DNA of 40,281 nt from a virus. Positions 13,698 to 22,125 of the stretch are shown in pieces. Where the stretch lies: positions 1 through 40,281 of the IMG/VR virus record IMGVR_UViG_3300048592_000655; one strand, given 5' to 3'. The translations under genes and the position numbers were made by a program. A model generated the notes under the pieces. That model worked only from the letters and a program-made list of their open reading frames with translations, was not told where the DNA came from and did not search any database. Within the stretch, counting starts at the first letter, position 1; every line of letters starts with the position of its first letter.

Positions 13698-14011
13698 GCC
13701 GCAACACCGACTACACCAACGCCGCGCAGCAGCGCCTGCTGCGCCTGCTCGTGGTGCTCTTCGGCGACGTGGTCAACGGCTACGCCGCCGGCGCCCTGGC
13801 CAAGGCCGTGGGCTGCTCGCCCGGCGTGATGACGCGCGACCTCGACAACCTGCGTACCGCCGGCATGGCCGAGAAGGACGAGGACACCGGCCTGTGGCGC
13901 CTCACCGCCCGCCTGCCGCAGCAGGCCGTGAAGGTCTATACGGCCATCGGCCGCGCCGAAACCCGCCTGGCCGAGGCCAAGGCTGCCATTCACCGCAACA
14001 GCGATTACTGA
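13694..14011 (+). CDS. Winged-helix (IclR/MarR-like) early protein
   Basis: 105 residues. The core RLLRLLVVLFGDVVNGYAAGALAKAVGCSPGVMTRDLDNLRTAGMAEKDEDTGLWRLTARL (about 14-74) is a standard winged helix: helix, recognition helix, then a two-strand wing. A helical tail follows. Such proteins precede the transposase in several Mu-like phages. It is likely a DNA-binding regulator; target unknown. The ATG overlaps the upstream stop. Confidence 0.72.
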   Translation: MSRNTDYTNAAQQRLLRLLVVLFGDVVNGYAAGALAKAVGCSPGVMTRDLDNLRTAGMAEKDEDTGLWRLTARLPQQAVKVYTAIGRAETRLAEAKAAIHRNSDY

Positions 14012-14037
14012 ACCACCTATCCAGGGAGCCAGAAAAA

Positions 14038-14988
14038 ATGACCGCAGGACGCAAACCCCTCGCCGTGCCGCAGATGACCGAGCCCGAGGCCGAGATGGCC
14101 CGCGCCGGCGAAGGCTTCGAGCTCATGCGCGACGAACAGCGCGGCGCCATCGCCCGCAACATCCAGGCCGAACAGCACGTGCGCGCCGTGGCGCTGCAGG
14201 TGGGCTACCAGTTGCCCGGCGAGGGCATCGACCCCGATCTGATCCAGCGCGACATCAGCGCCAACATGCGGCGCTCGGTCGAGGCCTGCCTCGAGGTGGG
14301 GCGCGGGCTGGCGGTGCTCAAGGCTGCGTGCGAGCACGGCCAGTTCATGGCCCGGCTGGATGTGCTGGGAATTGAGGATCGCGTGGCCCGCCGGTTCATG
14401 CAGGCCGCAACGAAGTTCTCAAATCGGGCGACGTCGCCCGTTTTGCTCAAGGCCGCCGGGACGCAGTCCAAGCTCTTCGAGCTGATGATGCTCGACGACG
14501 AGCAAGTCGATGAGCTCGCCCTGACCGGGCAGACCGGCGAGCTGAAGCTCGACGACGTGGCGACCATGTCGGTGAAGGAGCTGCGCCTGACCGTGCGCGA
14601 GGAGCGGGCCGAGAAGAAGGCGTTGGAAGAACTGCTCGCCGAGAAGAATCAGCAGATCGACGCGGAGCGCGCGAAGGCCAGGCGTATCGCCACTCTGCCG
14701 CCCGACGAGCGTCACAGCGAGTTGATGAAGGAAGCGGGAGGCTTGGTCGCAGAGGCGCTGGGAATCCTGCAGGGCAAGGTCCGGCAGGCCTTTCTGGCAC
14801 TGGCCAGCGCGTCGCCGAACGATATGGCTGCGCCTGACTCGCGCCAAATCATGGCTGGCCATGTCGCCGAGATCCAACAGCGCCTCAACGAACTGCGAGA
14901 AGAGTTTGTTCTGGATGACCACGTTGGCGACGGCACGCCCAGGTGGGCTAGCGCATTTCCAGTCGGCGCGGATACGGCTGAGGGGTGA
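14038..14988 (+). CDS. DUF3102-like phage protein
   Basis: 316 residues. The part around 80-150 (SVEACLEVGRGLAVLKAACEHGQFMARLDVLGIEDRVARRFMQAATKFSN) has the DUF3102 pattern, also seen in KilA/ParB-like phage proteins. A coiled coil follows (about 175-215, VKELRLTVREERAEKKALEELLAEKNQQ), then a helical C-terminus. Members are common just before the transposase in BcepMu/D3112-type phages; no activity is established. Start chosen at 14038 for the phage-like N-terminus; AGGGAGCCAG lies about 8 bases upstream. Confidence 0.75.
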   Translation: MTAGRKPLAVPQMTEPEAEMARAGEGFELMRDEQRGAIARNIQAEQHVRAVALQVGYQLPGEGIDPDLIQRDISANMRRSVEACLEVGRGLAVLKAACEHGQFMARLDVLGIEDRVARRFMQAATKFSNRATSPVLLKAAGTQSKLFELMMLDDEQVDELALTGQTGELKLDDVATMSVKELRLTVREERAEKKALEELLAEKNQQIDAERAKARRIATLPPDERHSELMKEAGGLVAEALGILQGKVRQAFLALASASPNDMAAPDSRQIMAGHVAEIQQRLNELREEFVLDDHVGDGTPRWASAFPVGADTAEG

Positions 14989-14991
14989 GCC

Positions 14992-16731
14992 ATGAACCCG
15001 GTGCTGATCGAGATGCTGCTCGACGTTCAGTCCCGCGCCGCGGCGGCCGGGCATGGCGGCAAATGCGCCGTGTATGACGACGCCTGCCGCCGCCTGGCGA
15101 TGAGCCGCGCCACGCTGCTGCGCAGGCTGAAGGATATTGCTGTCAAGCCGGAGCGTAAGCGCCGATCGGATGCGGGGGCGTGCAAGCTGAGCTGGAAGGA
15201 GGCGTGGGTCATCAGCGCCTTCATGATGGAAGGCTTCCGTGCCAACAACAAGAGTTTGATCTCCGTCGGGAAGGCGCTGGAAGTGCTGCGCGGGAACGGC
15301 CGCGTGCGCGCAGAGTGGGTCGATGCCGACGGGGTGGTGCGGAGACTTTCCGAAAGCGCGGTGGCACGCGCACTGCGCCAGTACGCGTTGCACCCGCAGC
15401 AGCTACGCCGGGCACCGGCTGCGCAGCCGCAGGGGAGCGATTACCCCAACGACGTCTGGCTGATCGACGCTTCCATCAGCACGCTGTTCTATGTGCCTGA
15501 AGGCGGGCTCGAGGACATGTCGCCGGCGGTGTTCTACAAGAACAAACCGGGCAATTTCGAGCGCATCAAACGCCAGCGACTCACCCGCTATGTGATCACC
15601 GACCACTGCTCGGGCTGCATATTCGTGCACTACGTGGCCGGCGGCGAAAGCATCGTGAACCTCACCGAAAGTTTTCTGGCGGCGATTGCCCAGCGGTCCA
15701 ACCAGCAGATGTACGGCGTGCCCTTCCATCTGGTGATGGACCCGGGTTCCGGCGACACCATCTCCTTCAAGACGCTGCTGCGCCGGCTGCAGGTGGTGGC
15801 GGTGGTCAATGCGGTGGGCAACCCACGCGCCAAGGGGCAAGTGGAAGGGGCGCACAACCTGGTGGAGCGCGACTTCGAGAGCGGCTTCAAGTTCACCCAT
15901 GTGCCCGACATCGCCTGGATCAACGCCCAGGCTGCGCGCTGGATGCGCTGGTTCAATGGCACCAAGGTGCATTCGCGCCACGGGAAAACGCGCTACGCCA
16001 AGTGGATGGAGATCACGGCGGCGCAGTTGCGCCTGGTGGATGTGGAGCTGGCGCGCAAGCTCATCACCAACAAGCCCGAGGAGCGTACGGTCGATCAGTG
16101 GCTGAACGTGCAGTTCGACGGGGCATCGTGGGATGTGCGCGAGGTGCCTGATGTGGCGGTGGGCGAAAAGCTGCTCGTCACCTACAACCCCTTCCGCCGC
16201 GACGCCGCCTTCGTGGTGCTGGCCGATGCTGTGGGGGGCGAGCATCTAGTGGAGATCCCGAAGGTGCTCACCGACGAGCATGGCTTCGTCGAGGGCGCGC
16301 CACGCATCGGCCGCGAATACAAGTCGATGCCCGACACCCGGGCAGATGAGAACCGCAAGCTCATCGAGCGCCTGGCCACCGGTACCGAAACCGATGCCGA
16401 TGCGAAGGCAGCACGCAAAGCTAAGAAGCTGCCCTTCGGCGGCGAGATCGACCCCTACAAGCACCTGGATGACGTGCCGGACGTGGTGCCGCTGCCGCGC
16501 CGCGGTACCGAGCTGGTGCCCCAGGTGCGTACGGCCAGTGTCGTGCCGATTGTGCGCCTGACCGCATTCCAGGCATTGCAAGCACTGAGCCGCATGGGGG
16601 TCACGCCCACCGCCGACACCCACGCCCGCATCGCCGAGTGGTACCCGGACGGCGTGCCCGAAACCGACATCGAGCAACTGAAGCACCGCCTCACCGTGCG
16701 CAGCGGTCTGCGCGTGGTGGGCGGGCAATGA
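14992..16731 (+). CDS. DDE transposase (Mu A-type, BcepMu/TniA-like)
   Basis: 579 residues. An N-terminal HTH region (CRRLAMSRATLLRRLKDI, about 32-49) precedes an RNase-H-fold integrase core with a visible catalytic triad: Asp159 (WLIDAS), Asp250 (LVMDPG) and Glu285 (KGQVEGAHN), the last two 35 residues apart, as in IS3/Tn552-like enzymes rather than Mu A itself. A beta-barrel C-terminal domain (about 370-440) and a tail that could contact the B ATPase follow. The enzyme joins phage ends to target DNA for integration and replicative transposition. It overlaps the B gene by 4 bases. Confidence 0.95.
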   Translation: MNPVLIEMLLDVQSRAAAAGHGGKCAVYDDACRRLAMSRATLLRRLKDIAVKPERKRRSDAGACKLSWKEAWVISAFMMEGFRANNKSLISVGKALEVLRGNGRVRAEWVDADGVVRRLSESAVARALRQYALHPQQLRRAPAAQPQGSDYPNDVWLIDASISTLFYVPEGGLEDMSPAVFYKNKPGNFERIKRQRLTRYVITDHCSGCIFVHYVAGGESIVNLTESFLAAIAQRSNQQMYGVPFHLVMDPGSGDTISFKTLLRRLQVVAVVNAVGNPRAKGQVEGAHNLVERDFESGFKFTHVPDIAWINAQAARWMRWFNGTKVHSRHGKTRYAKWMEITAAQLRLVDVELARKLITNKPEERTVDQWLNVQFDGASWDVREVPDVAVGEKLLVTYNPFRRDAAFVVLADAVGGEHLVEIPKVLTDEHGFVEGAPRIGREYKSMPDTRADENRKLIERLATGTETDADAKAARKAKKLPFGGEIDPYKHLDDVPDVVPLPRRGTELVPQVRTASVVPIVRLTAFQALQALSRMGVTPTADTHARIAEWYPDGVPETDIEQLKHRLTVRSGLRVVGGQ

Positions 16732-17960
16732 ACCCTGGAGATCCTGTGCTGAACCTGAAACTGCTGCTGCTGCAATTGGGCACCAACCAGAGCGAGCTGG
16801 CGCGCGCCGCCGAAGTCAGCCCGGCCACCGTGGCGCAACTGGCCAACCACGGCATGTGGCCGCGCAACAGCGCCCGCCGCCGCGCCCTGCGCACCGCCAT
16901 CGAGCAGGCGCTGGCCGCCGCGGGCGCCACGCCGGCGCAAGTGGAAAGCGCATTCGAACACGGGCCCCGGTCGCGCAAGGGTGGCGCCGCCGGCGCGGCC
17001 GATGCCCTGGAACACCCCGAACCCACCGACTCACCTGATCCGCACGACGAGGACGAGCAGATGCTACTTCGCAACGAAACCCTGACCCCGGATGCGTGCG
17101 CGCACTTCGGCCTGCCGCGCAGCCCCTTCGTGGATGACGTGCGCGCGCTCGACGACGTCTTCGCCAGCGCCGCCACCCGCCGCACCCGTGCCGCGCTGAT
17201 GGACTGCGCGCTCAACCAGGGCTTTCTGGCCCTCGTGGGCGAATCGGGCAGCGGCAAGACCACCTTGCTCGAAGAGCTCGAGGAGCGCATCCGCATCGAG
17301 AACCGCCCGGTGGTGGTGATCAAGCCCTATGTGATGGAGATGGAAAAGACCGAGCGCAGCGGCAAGCCGATGTGGGCCGGGCAGGTGTCCGAGGCCATCA
17401 TCCGCGAGTTCGACCCCTCGGGCAGCATCCCGAGCTCGACCCAGGCGCGCAACAAGCGCGTACGTGACCTGCTCGCCGCCAGCCAGCAGGCCGGCTACAA
17501 CAACCTGCTGGTGATCGAAGAGGCGCACCGCCTGCCGGTGAGCACGCTGCGCGCCCTCAAGGGCTACATGGAGCTCAAGGTCGGCCTGCGCCGGCTGCTC
17601 GGTGTGGTGCTGATCGGCCAGCCCGAGCTCGACAACACGCTCAGCGACAAGCTCGGCGACGTGCGCGAGATCGTGCAGCGCTGCGAGCGTCGCGAAATGC
17701 TGCCGCTCGACGACGATCTGCGCCCCTACCTGGCGCACAAGTTCGCCCGCGCCGGCACGCCGATCGACAGCGTGCTCGACGAGGCCGCGATCGACGCCAT
17801 CCGCGTGCGCCTGGTGCGCCGCCCGCGTGGCGGCAGCCCGGCCGAGGCGCGCAGCATCTGCTACCCGCTGGTGTGCAACAACCTGGTGGTGCGCGCCATG
17901 AACGCCGCAGCCGCGGTGGCCATGCCGCGCGTGACCGCCGACGTGATCGCGGGGTGCTGA
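16728..17960 (+). CDS. Transposition target-DNA-binding ATPase (Mu B-like)
   Basis: 410 residues. N-terminal HTH (about 15-60, TNQSELARAAEVSPATVAQLANHGMWP), acidic linker (95-112), then an AAA+ domain with Walker A GESGSGKTT (171-179), Walker B LLVIEEAH (260-267) and a sensor region GVVLIGQPE near 290. B binds DNA as an ATP-dependent filament, delivers target DNA to A and protects phage DNA from self-insertion. Coupled to A through ATGA. The HTH-plus-AAA arrangement is that of Mu B. A P-loop-free relative is at 9630-10091. Confidence 0.94.
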   Translation: MNPGDPVLNLKLLLLQLGTNQSELARAAEVSPATVAQLANHGMWPRNSARRRALRTAIEQALAAAGATPAQVESAFEHGPRSRKGGAAGAADALEHPEPTDSPDPHDEDEQMLLRNETLTPDACAHFGLPRSPFVDDVRALDDVFASAATRRTRAALMDCALNQGFLALVGESGSGKTTLLEELEERIRIENRPVVVIKPYVMEMEKTERSGKPMWAGQVSEAIIREFDPSGSIPSSTQARNKRVRDLLAASQQAGYNNLLVIEEAHRLPVSTLRALKGYMELKVGLRRLLGVVLIGQPELDNTLSDKLGDVREIVQRCERREMLPLDDDLRPYLAHKFARAGTPIDSVLDEAAIDAIRVRLVRRPRGGSPAEARSICYPLVCNNLVVRAMNAAAAVAMPRVTADVIAGC

Positions 17961-17962
17961 CC

Positions 17963-18178
17963 ATGGCGACCCAGCATGAGATCGAGACCGCGCTCAACAT
18001 CGCCGACCGCGGCGCCCGCGTCACCCTCACCGCGGGCGAGCTCGTCGATGGAGACGTCGGCCTGGTGGTGCACCTGGTGAGCGGCTGCAGCACTCCGCGC
18101 CGCATCGGCCACCTGCGCCTGAGCGAGGCTGCCGCGCTGGCGCTGACCGTGCAGCTGGGGGAGGCGCTCGGGCTATGA
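17963..18178 (+). CDS. Small early protein, 71 residues
   Basis: MATQHEIETALNIADRGARV..., ending AVQLGEAL-type QLGEALGL. Alternates strand and helix; no Cys or charged cluster stands out. It begins 2 bases after the B stop and overlaps the next ATG by 4, so it belongs to the same transcript. Not recognised; position suggests an early or middle accessory factor. Confidence 0.65.
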   Translation: MATQHEIETALNIADRGARVTLTAGELVDGDVGLVVHLVSGCSTPRRIGHLRLSEAAALALTVQLGEALGL

Positions 18179-19116
18179 CCTCGCTCGCATCCGCCGCGCC
18201 GGCCGCCGCCGCCGCACTCGCCGACCGCATCCTCGCCGCGATCGCGCCCAACAACAGCAAGCGCCCGGCCCGGGCGGCCGACATCGCCGCCCAGCTCGGC
18301 GGCGACGAACGGCACTTCTGGGCGGCGCTCGAGCAGATCCGGGCCGGCTGCGCCATCAATACCGCGCACATCCAGCGCGGCGCCGATCCGGCCCCCTGGC
18401 TGGCCATCTGGCCGACCGGGCTGCCCGTCGCACACCACAGCTGGCGAGACCTTAACGTCCGCGGCGGCTTCGCGGTGCATCGCACTGAAACCCCGCGCCG
18501 CTTCCCACAGTCGCCGGCCGCCCGGCGCGCAATCGAGGAGAACACCATGAGCAACAAGCCCCGCCGCCGCCCCTCCGGGAAAGACCGTCGCGACCGCATC
18601 GCCGAGCTCGTCCGCGGCCGCCCGCTCGCGCAAGGGCTCACCTACGAAGAGGTGGCGCGTGAGCTGGGTCTGAGTTCCCAAGCGGTGGGCTATCTGGTCA
18701 AGGAGATGCTGGGCGGCCTGCGCGTAGCCCGGGGCTGCCTGCCCGGCGAGCGCGCGAACCGCTTGTACGACCCGGCGGCAGCGATCGACCATTCCGTCGT
18801 CCCCGCCGAAAGGGTCGAGGTGCCTGCCGCCACGACACCGCCCGCCGTGCCGGCAGCCAACGTCGTCGCCGGCCTGGCCGCCATCGCCGATGCCCTCGGC
18901 GGCATGGAGCCCGCCGACGACATCGATATCGGTGCCGCCGCGGCCCAGGTGGCCGAGGCGCCGCGTGTGCAGATCCACTTTGCCTTGTGGGACGACGGTG
19001 GCCTGTCGATCTACGACGGCGACGACCTGCTGCAGATCGCGCCCGCCGACGTGGCCCGCCTGGCCCGCCTGCTCGACGGCCTGGGCCGCGTGCGGGCCAG
19101 CGAGGTTGCCGCATGA
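18175..19116 (+). CDS. Multi-HTH early protein, possibly with an internal start
   Basis: 313 residues. The first part (about 15-70, ADRILAAIAPNNSKRPARAADIAAQLGGDERHFWAALEQIRAGCAINT) looks like a winged helix. A second HTH (about 137-182, RDRIAELVRGRPLAQGLTYEEVARELGLSSQAVGYLVKEM) follows a basic linker. An Ala-rich part and an alpha/beta end (VQIHFALWDDGGLSIYDGDDLLQIAP) complete it. An in-frame ATG at 18547 preceded by GAGGAGAACACC may give a second product of about 189 residues, or mark a fusion of two genes. Likely DNA-binding; role unknown. Confidence 0.65.
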   Translation: MTSLASAAPAAAAALADRILAAIAPNNSKRPARAADIAAQLGGDERHFWAALEQIRAGCAINTAHIQRGADPAPWLAIWPTGLPVAHHSWRDLNVRGGFAVHRTETPRRFPQSPAARRAIEENTMSNKPRRRPSGKDRRDRIAELVRGRPLAQGLTYEEVARELGLSSQAVGYLVKEMLGGLRVARGCLPGERANRLYDPAAAIDHSVVPAERVEVPAATTPPAVPAANVVAGLAAIADALGGMEPADDIDIGAAAAQVAEAPRVQIHFALWDDGGLSIYDGDDLLQIAPADVARLARLLDGLGRVRASEVAA

Positions 19117-19610
19117 AAACCCGCTGCCCCAACTGCGGCGCCGTGATGAGCCTGGACGCGCTGATGTCGCACGAGGGCGCGCGCGAGGCGCTCGCCCTGG
19201 TCTTCCAGCTCTCGGGGGCGCTCGGCGCGGCGGTCACGCGCTACATCGGCCTGTTCCGGCCGGCGCAGCGCGAGCTGAGCCTGGACCGTGTCGCCAAGCT
19301 GCTGCGCGAGATCGTGCCCGACCTGCAGGCCCAGCGCATCGAGCGTGCCGGCGCCACCTGGCCGGCGCCGCCCGAGGCCTGGATCTGGGCCATCGGCCAG
19401 GCGCTCGAGGCGCGCGACGCGGGCCGCCTCAAGCTGCCGCTCACCTCCCATGGCTGGTTGTACGAGGTGATCAGCGGCTGGCGCCCGGCTGCCGTGGCGG
19501 CGGCGCCGCTGCCCGCCCAGGGGGCCGCCAACCTGCCCACGGCACGCCCCGCGCAGCCCTCGCGCACCCTGGGCGCCATCGCCGCCCTGGAGGACCGCGC
19601 CCGTGGCTGA
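19113..19610 (+). CDS. Early protein with N-terminal zinc-knuckle motif
   Basis: 165 residues starting MKTRCPNCGAVMSLDALMSHEGAREAL. The CPNCG knuckle at 5-9 is suited to metal binding, although a second Cys pair is not obvious. The remainder is helical, with Trp-rich PPEAWIWAIGQALEA and SHGWLYEVISGW. Proteins with this start are common downstream of A and B in Mu-like phages of proteobacteria; function is unknown. Overlaps both neighbours. Confidence 0.7.
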   Translation: MKTRCPNCGAVMSLDALMSHEGAREALALVFQLSGALGAAVTRYIGLFRPAQRELSLDRVAKLLREIVPDLQAQRIERAGATWPAPPEAWIWAIGQALEARDAGRLKLPLTSHGWLYEVISGWRPAAVAAAPLPAQGAANLPTARPAQPSRTLGAIAALEDRARG

Positions 19611-20028
19611 GATCGCCCGCTGGATCGAGCGCGAGGTGGCCCGCGGCCTGCAGGGCCTGGTCGCCCTGCGCCTGCCCGGCGCACCGGGCGAGGACGCGGT
19701 CACGCTCACCCTCGACATCTGGCTGGCGGCGCTGGCCGTGCGGGCCGCGAGCTGGGCCGAAGCGCAGGATGCGCCCCGCCTGCAGGCCGCCTTCCGCGCG
19801 CTGTACGCGCAATGCACCACCTGGCCGGCGCCGCGTCAGCTGCTCGATGCGCTGCCCATCCGCGCACCGCCCACCGCGCTGCCGCCCCCGCCGATGACGG
19901 CCGAAGAGCGCGCCGCCAACCGCGCCCGCCTTGCCGCACTGATGCAACAGCTTTCCACCCGCATGACAGGACACGACCATGACCACCCCGAACACCCCCA
20001 GCGCCACCCGCGCAACCTCGGCGCATGA
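19603..20028 (+). CDS. Early protein of unknown function, GTG start
   Basis: 141 residues from a GTG at 19603 overlapping the previous stop. Helical N-terminal part (MAEIARWIEREVARGLQGLVALRLPG), a Pro-rich patch (IRAPPTALPPPPM) and a His-rich end (GHDHDHPEHPQRHP). The last 50 bases overlap the start of the DUF3164 gene in another frame, so the His-rich tail is partly dictated by that gene. No family recognised. Confidence 0.6.
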   Translation: MAEIARWIEREVARGLQGLVALRLPGAPGEDAVTLTLDIWLAALAVRAASWAEAQDAPRLQAAFRALYAQCTTWPAPRQLLDALPIRAPPTALPPPPMTAEERAANRARLAALMQQLSTRMTGHDHDHPEHPQRHPRNLGA

Positions 20029-20635
20029 CGACGCCCCCGCCGGCTACATGCGCAACGCCGCCAACCACCTGGTGCCGATCGACCAGGTGCGCGAACAGGA
20101 CCTGCTGCGCGACCAGGTCGCGCGCGAGATCGCCGTCGAGGCGGTCGCCCTCAACCAGCGCCTGCGCGAATTCAAGGCCCGCGCCCTCGGCGACGTGGCC
20201 GACCTGGTGCGCATCGCCGGCGAAAAGTACGAGGTGAACCTCGGCGGCAAGAAAGGCAACGTGCAGATCAGCACCTACGACGGCCAGTACAAGGTGGTGC
20301 GCCAGGTGGCCGAGCGCATCGCCTTCACCGAAGAGCTCGAAGCCGCCAAGGCGCTCATCAACGGCTGCATCGACCGCTGGAGCGAAGGCGCCAACCCGCA
20401 CATCCGCGCCCTGGTCGATCGTGCCTTCCGCACCGACACCAAGGGCCAGATCAAGACCACCGCGGTGCTCGAGCTGCTGCGCCTGGAGATCGACGACGCC
20501 GAATGGCTGCGCGCCATGGAGGCCATCCGCGACAGCATCCAGAGCACCGGCACAGCCACCTATGTGCGCGTGTACCAGCGCATCGGCGACTCGGACCAGT
20601 ACCGCGCGATCGCGCTCGACCTGGCGGCGGTGTGA
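19979..20635 (+). CDS. DUF3164 family phage protein
   Basis: 218 residues. The DUF3164 pattern is clear: GYMRNAANHLVPIDQVREQDLLRDQ near the N-terminus, then EKYEVNLGGKKGNVQISTYDGQYKV (about 81-105), and ALVDRAFRTDTKGQIKTTAVLELLRLEIDD. The family is nearly always found in Mu-like early or middle operons and is annotated only by position; its activity is unknown. An overlapping start with the preceding gene suggests coupling. Confidence 0.9.
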   Translation: MTTPNTPSATRATSAHDDAPAGYMRNAANHLVPIDQVREQDLLRDQVAREIAVEAVALNQRLREFKARALGDVADLVRIAGEKYEVNLGGKKGNVQISTYDGQYKVVRQVAERIAFTEELEAAKALINGCIDRWSEGANPHIRALVDRAFRTDTKGQIKTTAVLELLRLEIDDAEWLRAMEAIRDSIQSTGTATYVRVYQRIGDSDQYRAIALDLAAV

Positions 20636-20636
20636 C

Positions 20637-20858
20637 ATGACCTACCCGATCGAAGTCGCCGTGCGCGATCGCAACGGCACCTATAGCTGCCGCTTCCCAA
20701 ATGGAAAGTGTGCAAGCAGCACGAACAGCCCGCAGGTCGCCGTCGAGCGCCTGATGGACAAGGTCTGGGCGCCGGGCACGCACCGTGCTACCCAGATCGA
20801 CCGCATCGGTGACACCACCTACTTCCAGATTCACCCGATCGAAGCGGAGGTGAGCTGA
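20637..20858 (+). CDS. Small beta-rich early protein, 73 residues
   Basis: MTYPIEVAVRDRNGTYSCRFPNGKCASSTN..., ending FQIHPIEAEVS. A repeated strand pattern and internal two Cys suggest a small beta fold. It overlaps the preceding stop by TGACATGA spacing and ends 2 bases before GemA. Not recognised; GC content here is slightly lower than in its neighbours. Confidence 0.6.
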   Translation: MTYPIEVAVRDRNGTYSCRFPNGKCASSTNSPQVAVERLMDKVWAPGTHRATQIDRIGDTTYFQIHPIEAEVS

Positions 20859-20860
20859 CC

Positions 20861-21295
20861 ATGGTCTCCGCCGCCCTCACCGCCGCCCGAGCGGCGCAGC
20901 ACGCCCAGTTGATCCGCCAGATCCACACCGCCAAGCGCGACCTGGGCCTGGATGACGACACCTACCGCCTTACGCTGGCGCGCTTTGCCGCCGGCAAGAC
21001 CAGCAGCAAGGACTGCAGCGCGGCCGAGCTGCACGCCGTCATCGAGCACTTCCACGATTCGGGCTGGCCGCGGGCCGGCGGTGCGCATCAAAAGCCGCTT
21101 TCGCCCCGGCAAAAGAAGATGTGGGCGCTGTGGCAGACGCTGGCCGACCAGGGCAAGGTGCGCAACCGCCGCATGGCAGGCCTGCTGGGCTGGATCGCCG
21201 GGCAGACCGACAACCAGGTGCAACGCCTGGACTGGCTCACGAGCGCGCAGGAGCACACCCTGATCGAGTCCCTCAAGCAATGGGAGGCCCGCTGA
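20861..21295 (+). CDS. gemA: GemA-like regulator (Mu gp16, DUF1018)
   Basis: 144 residues. The family pattern is plain: LIRQIHTAKRDLGLDDDTYRLTLARFAAGKTSSKDCSAAELHAVIEHF (about 16-65), then SPRQKKMWALWQTLADQGKVRNRRMAGLLGWIAGQT. In Mu, GemA alters host gene expression and DNA supercoiling, and the gene is just before mor. That order is kept here: the Mor-family gene begins 2 bases downstream. Confidence 0.93.
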   Translation: MVSAALTAARAAQHAQLIRQIHTAKRDLGLDDDTYRLTLARFAAGKTSSKDCSAAELHAVIEHFHDSGWPRAGGAHQKPLSPRQKKMWALWQTLADQGKVRNRRMAGLLGWIAGQTDNQVQRLDWLTSAQEHTLIESLKQWEAR

Positions 21296-21296
21296 C

Positions 21297-21734
21297 ATGA
21301 GCGCCGCGCCGAGCCGCCTGGCCCGCGCCACGGTCGACGAGCTGGCCCCGCTCGCTGCGCTGCTGGACCCGGCCTACCCGGAGAACTGGGCGCGCATCGC
21401 CGAGCGCCTGTACCTGTCGCTGCGCGACCGCCTGCCTGGTGAGGCCACGGCGCATGCTCACCTCGCGCTCGAGCTGGCCGAAGGGCTGCGCGCCGAGCTC
21501 GGCGGCAGCCAGTTCTATCTGGCCAAGGGCCAGGGCTACGAGCTGAGCCTGCGCGACCGCCAGATCCTGGCGCGCTTCACCGGGCACAACCACCGCGCCC
21601 TGGCGCAGGCCTTCGGGGTGACCGAGCGCCACGTGTACTCCATCGTCGAGCGCCGCGGCCGCGAGGAGTTCGAGCGCCGGCAGGGCAAGCTGCCCGGACT
21701 GGACGCAGGCGGCGTTGCCGAGGGCAGATCGTGA
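21297..21734 (+). CDS. mor: Mor-family transcription activator (middle/late regulator)
   Basis: 145 residues. The conserved half (about 60-130) has GGSQFYLAKGQGYELSLRDRQILARFTGHNHRALAQAFGVTERHVYSIVERRG, with the dimer-forming beta region and C-terminal HTH of Mor/C proteins. Mor activates transcription by binding a dyad upstream of weak -10-type promoters with help from RNA polymerase. In this phage it is the last clearly identified early gene before late operons, so it or its neighbour at 21832 is the best candidate to act on the repeated late motif. Confidence 0.9.
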   Translation: MSAAPSRLARATVDELAPLAALLDPAYPENWARIAERLYLSLRDRLPGEATAHAHLALELAEGLRAELGGSQFYLAKGQGYELSLRDRQILARFTGHNHRALAQAFGVTERHVYSIVERRGREEFERRQGKLPGLDAGGVAEGRS

Positions 21735-21756
21735 AATCGGCCCGCCGTGCCGTTTG

Positions 21757-21774
21757 CGGGGCGCTGCCGCCCCG
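21757..21774. other. Hairpin downstream of mor
   Basis: CGGGGCG-CTGC-CGCCCCG forms a 7-bp perfect stem between the Mor stop (21734) and the next start. No T-run follows, so it may be a rho-aided stop, a pause site, or a chance GC-rich dyad. Confidence 0.4.
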
Positions 21775-21814
21775 GATGCCTGCGCGCGAGGGCGTTCGTG
21801 GCGCCAGGGGCTTT

Positions 21815-21820
21815 TATAAA
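21815..21820 (+). promoter_or_regulatory. Candidate -10 element before the HTH gene at 21832
   Basis: TATAAA lies in CTTTTATAAAAAGG, an AT-rich island within very GC-rich DNA, about 12 bases before the GTG at 21832. No good -35 is seen, which suits an activator-dependent (Mor-type) promoter. Confidence 0.4.
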
Positions 21821-21831
21821 AAGGCGCAGGG

Positions 21832-22125
21832 GTGGCCGCGGTGAAATCGAACGCGGCCGATGCGCCCGACCTCACCGAACTGCTGTCGCTGTTCGCTCGC
21901 CTGCGCCCCGGGGCGCCCGCCAACTGGAGCACCCGCTACCGCATCGGGGTGATCCTGTCGAAGCACCTGGACGCCCACTGCACGCTGGCCGAGCTCGGCC
22001 GCGCGCTCGGGGTGACCCCGCAAAACGCGTACACTGAGTCGGTGCTCGCCCTGGGCACCCTGGTGTGCGCGCTGTATGTGCGCATGCACTTCGGCCGGTA
22101 CCCGCTGCCGGCCGGAAAGCAATGA
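21832..22125 (+). CDS. HTH protein between mor and the capsid operon, possible late activator
   Basis: 97 residues from GTG at 21832, or 94 from GTG at 21841 (AGGGG 9 bases before). The C-terminal half has HTH character (CTLAELGRALGVTPQNAYTESVLALGTLVCALYVRM). Position directly after mor and immediately before the first rightward late motif recalls gene C of Mu, but sequence similarity to C is not evident. DNA binding is likely; role in late control is inferred. Its last bases overlap the late motif at 22121. Confidence 0.65.
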   Translation: MAAVKSNAADAPDLTELLSLFARLRPGAPANWSTRYRIGVILSKHLDAHCTLAELGRALGVTPQNAYTESVLALGTLVCALYVRMHFGRYPLPAGKQ

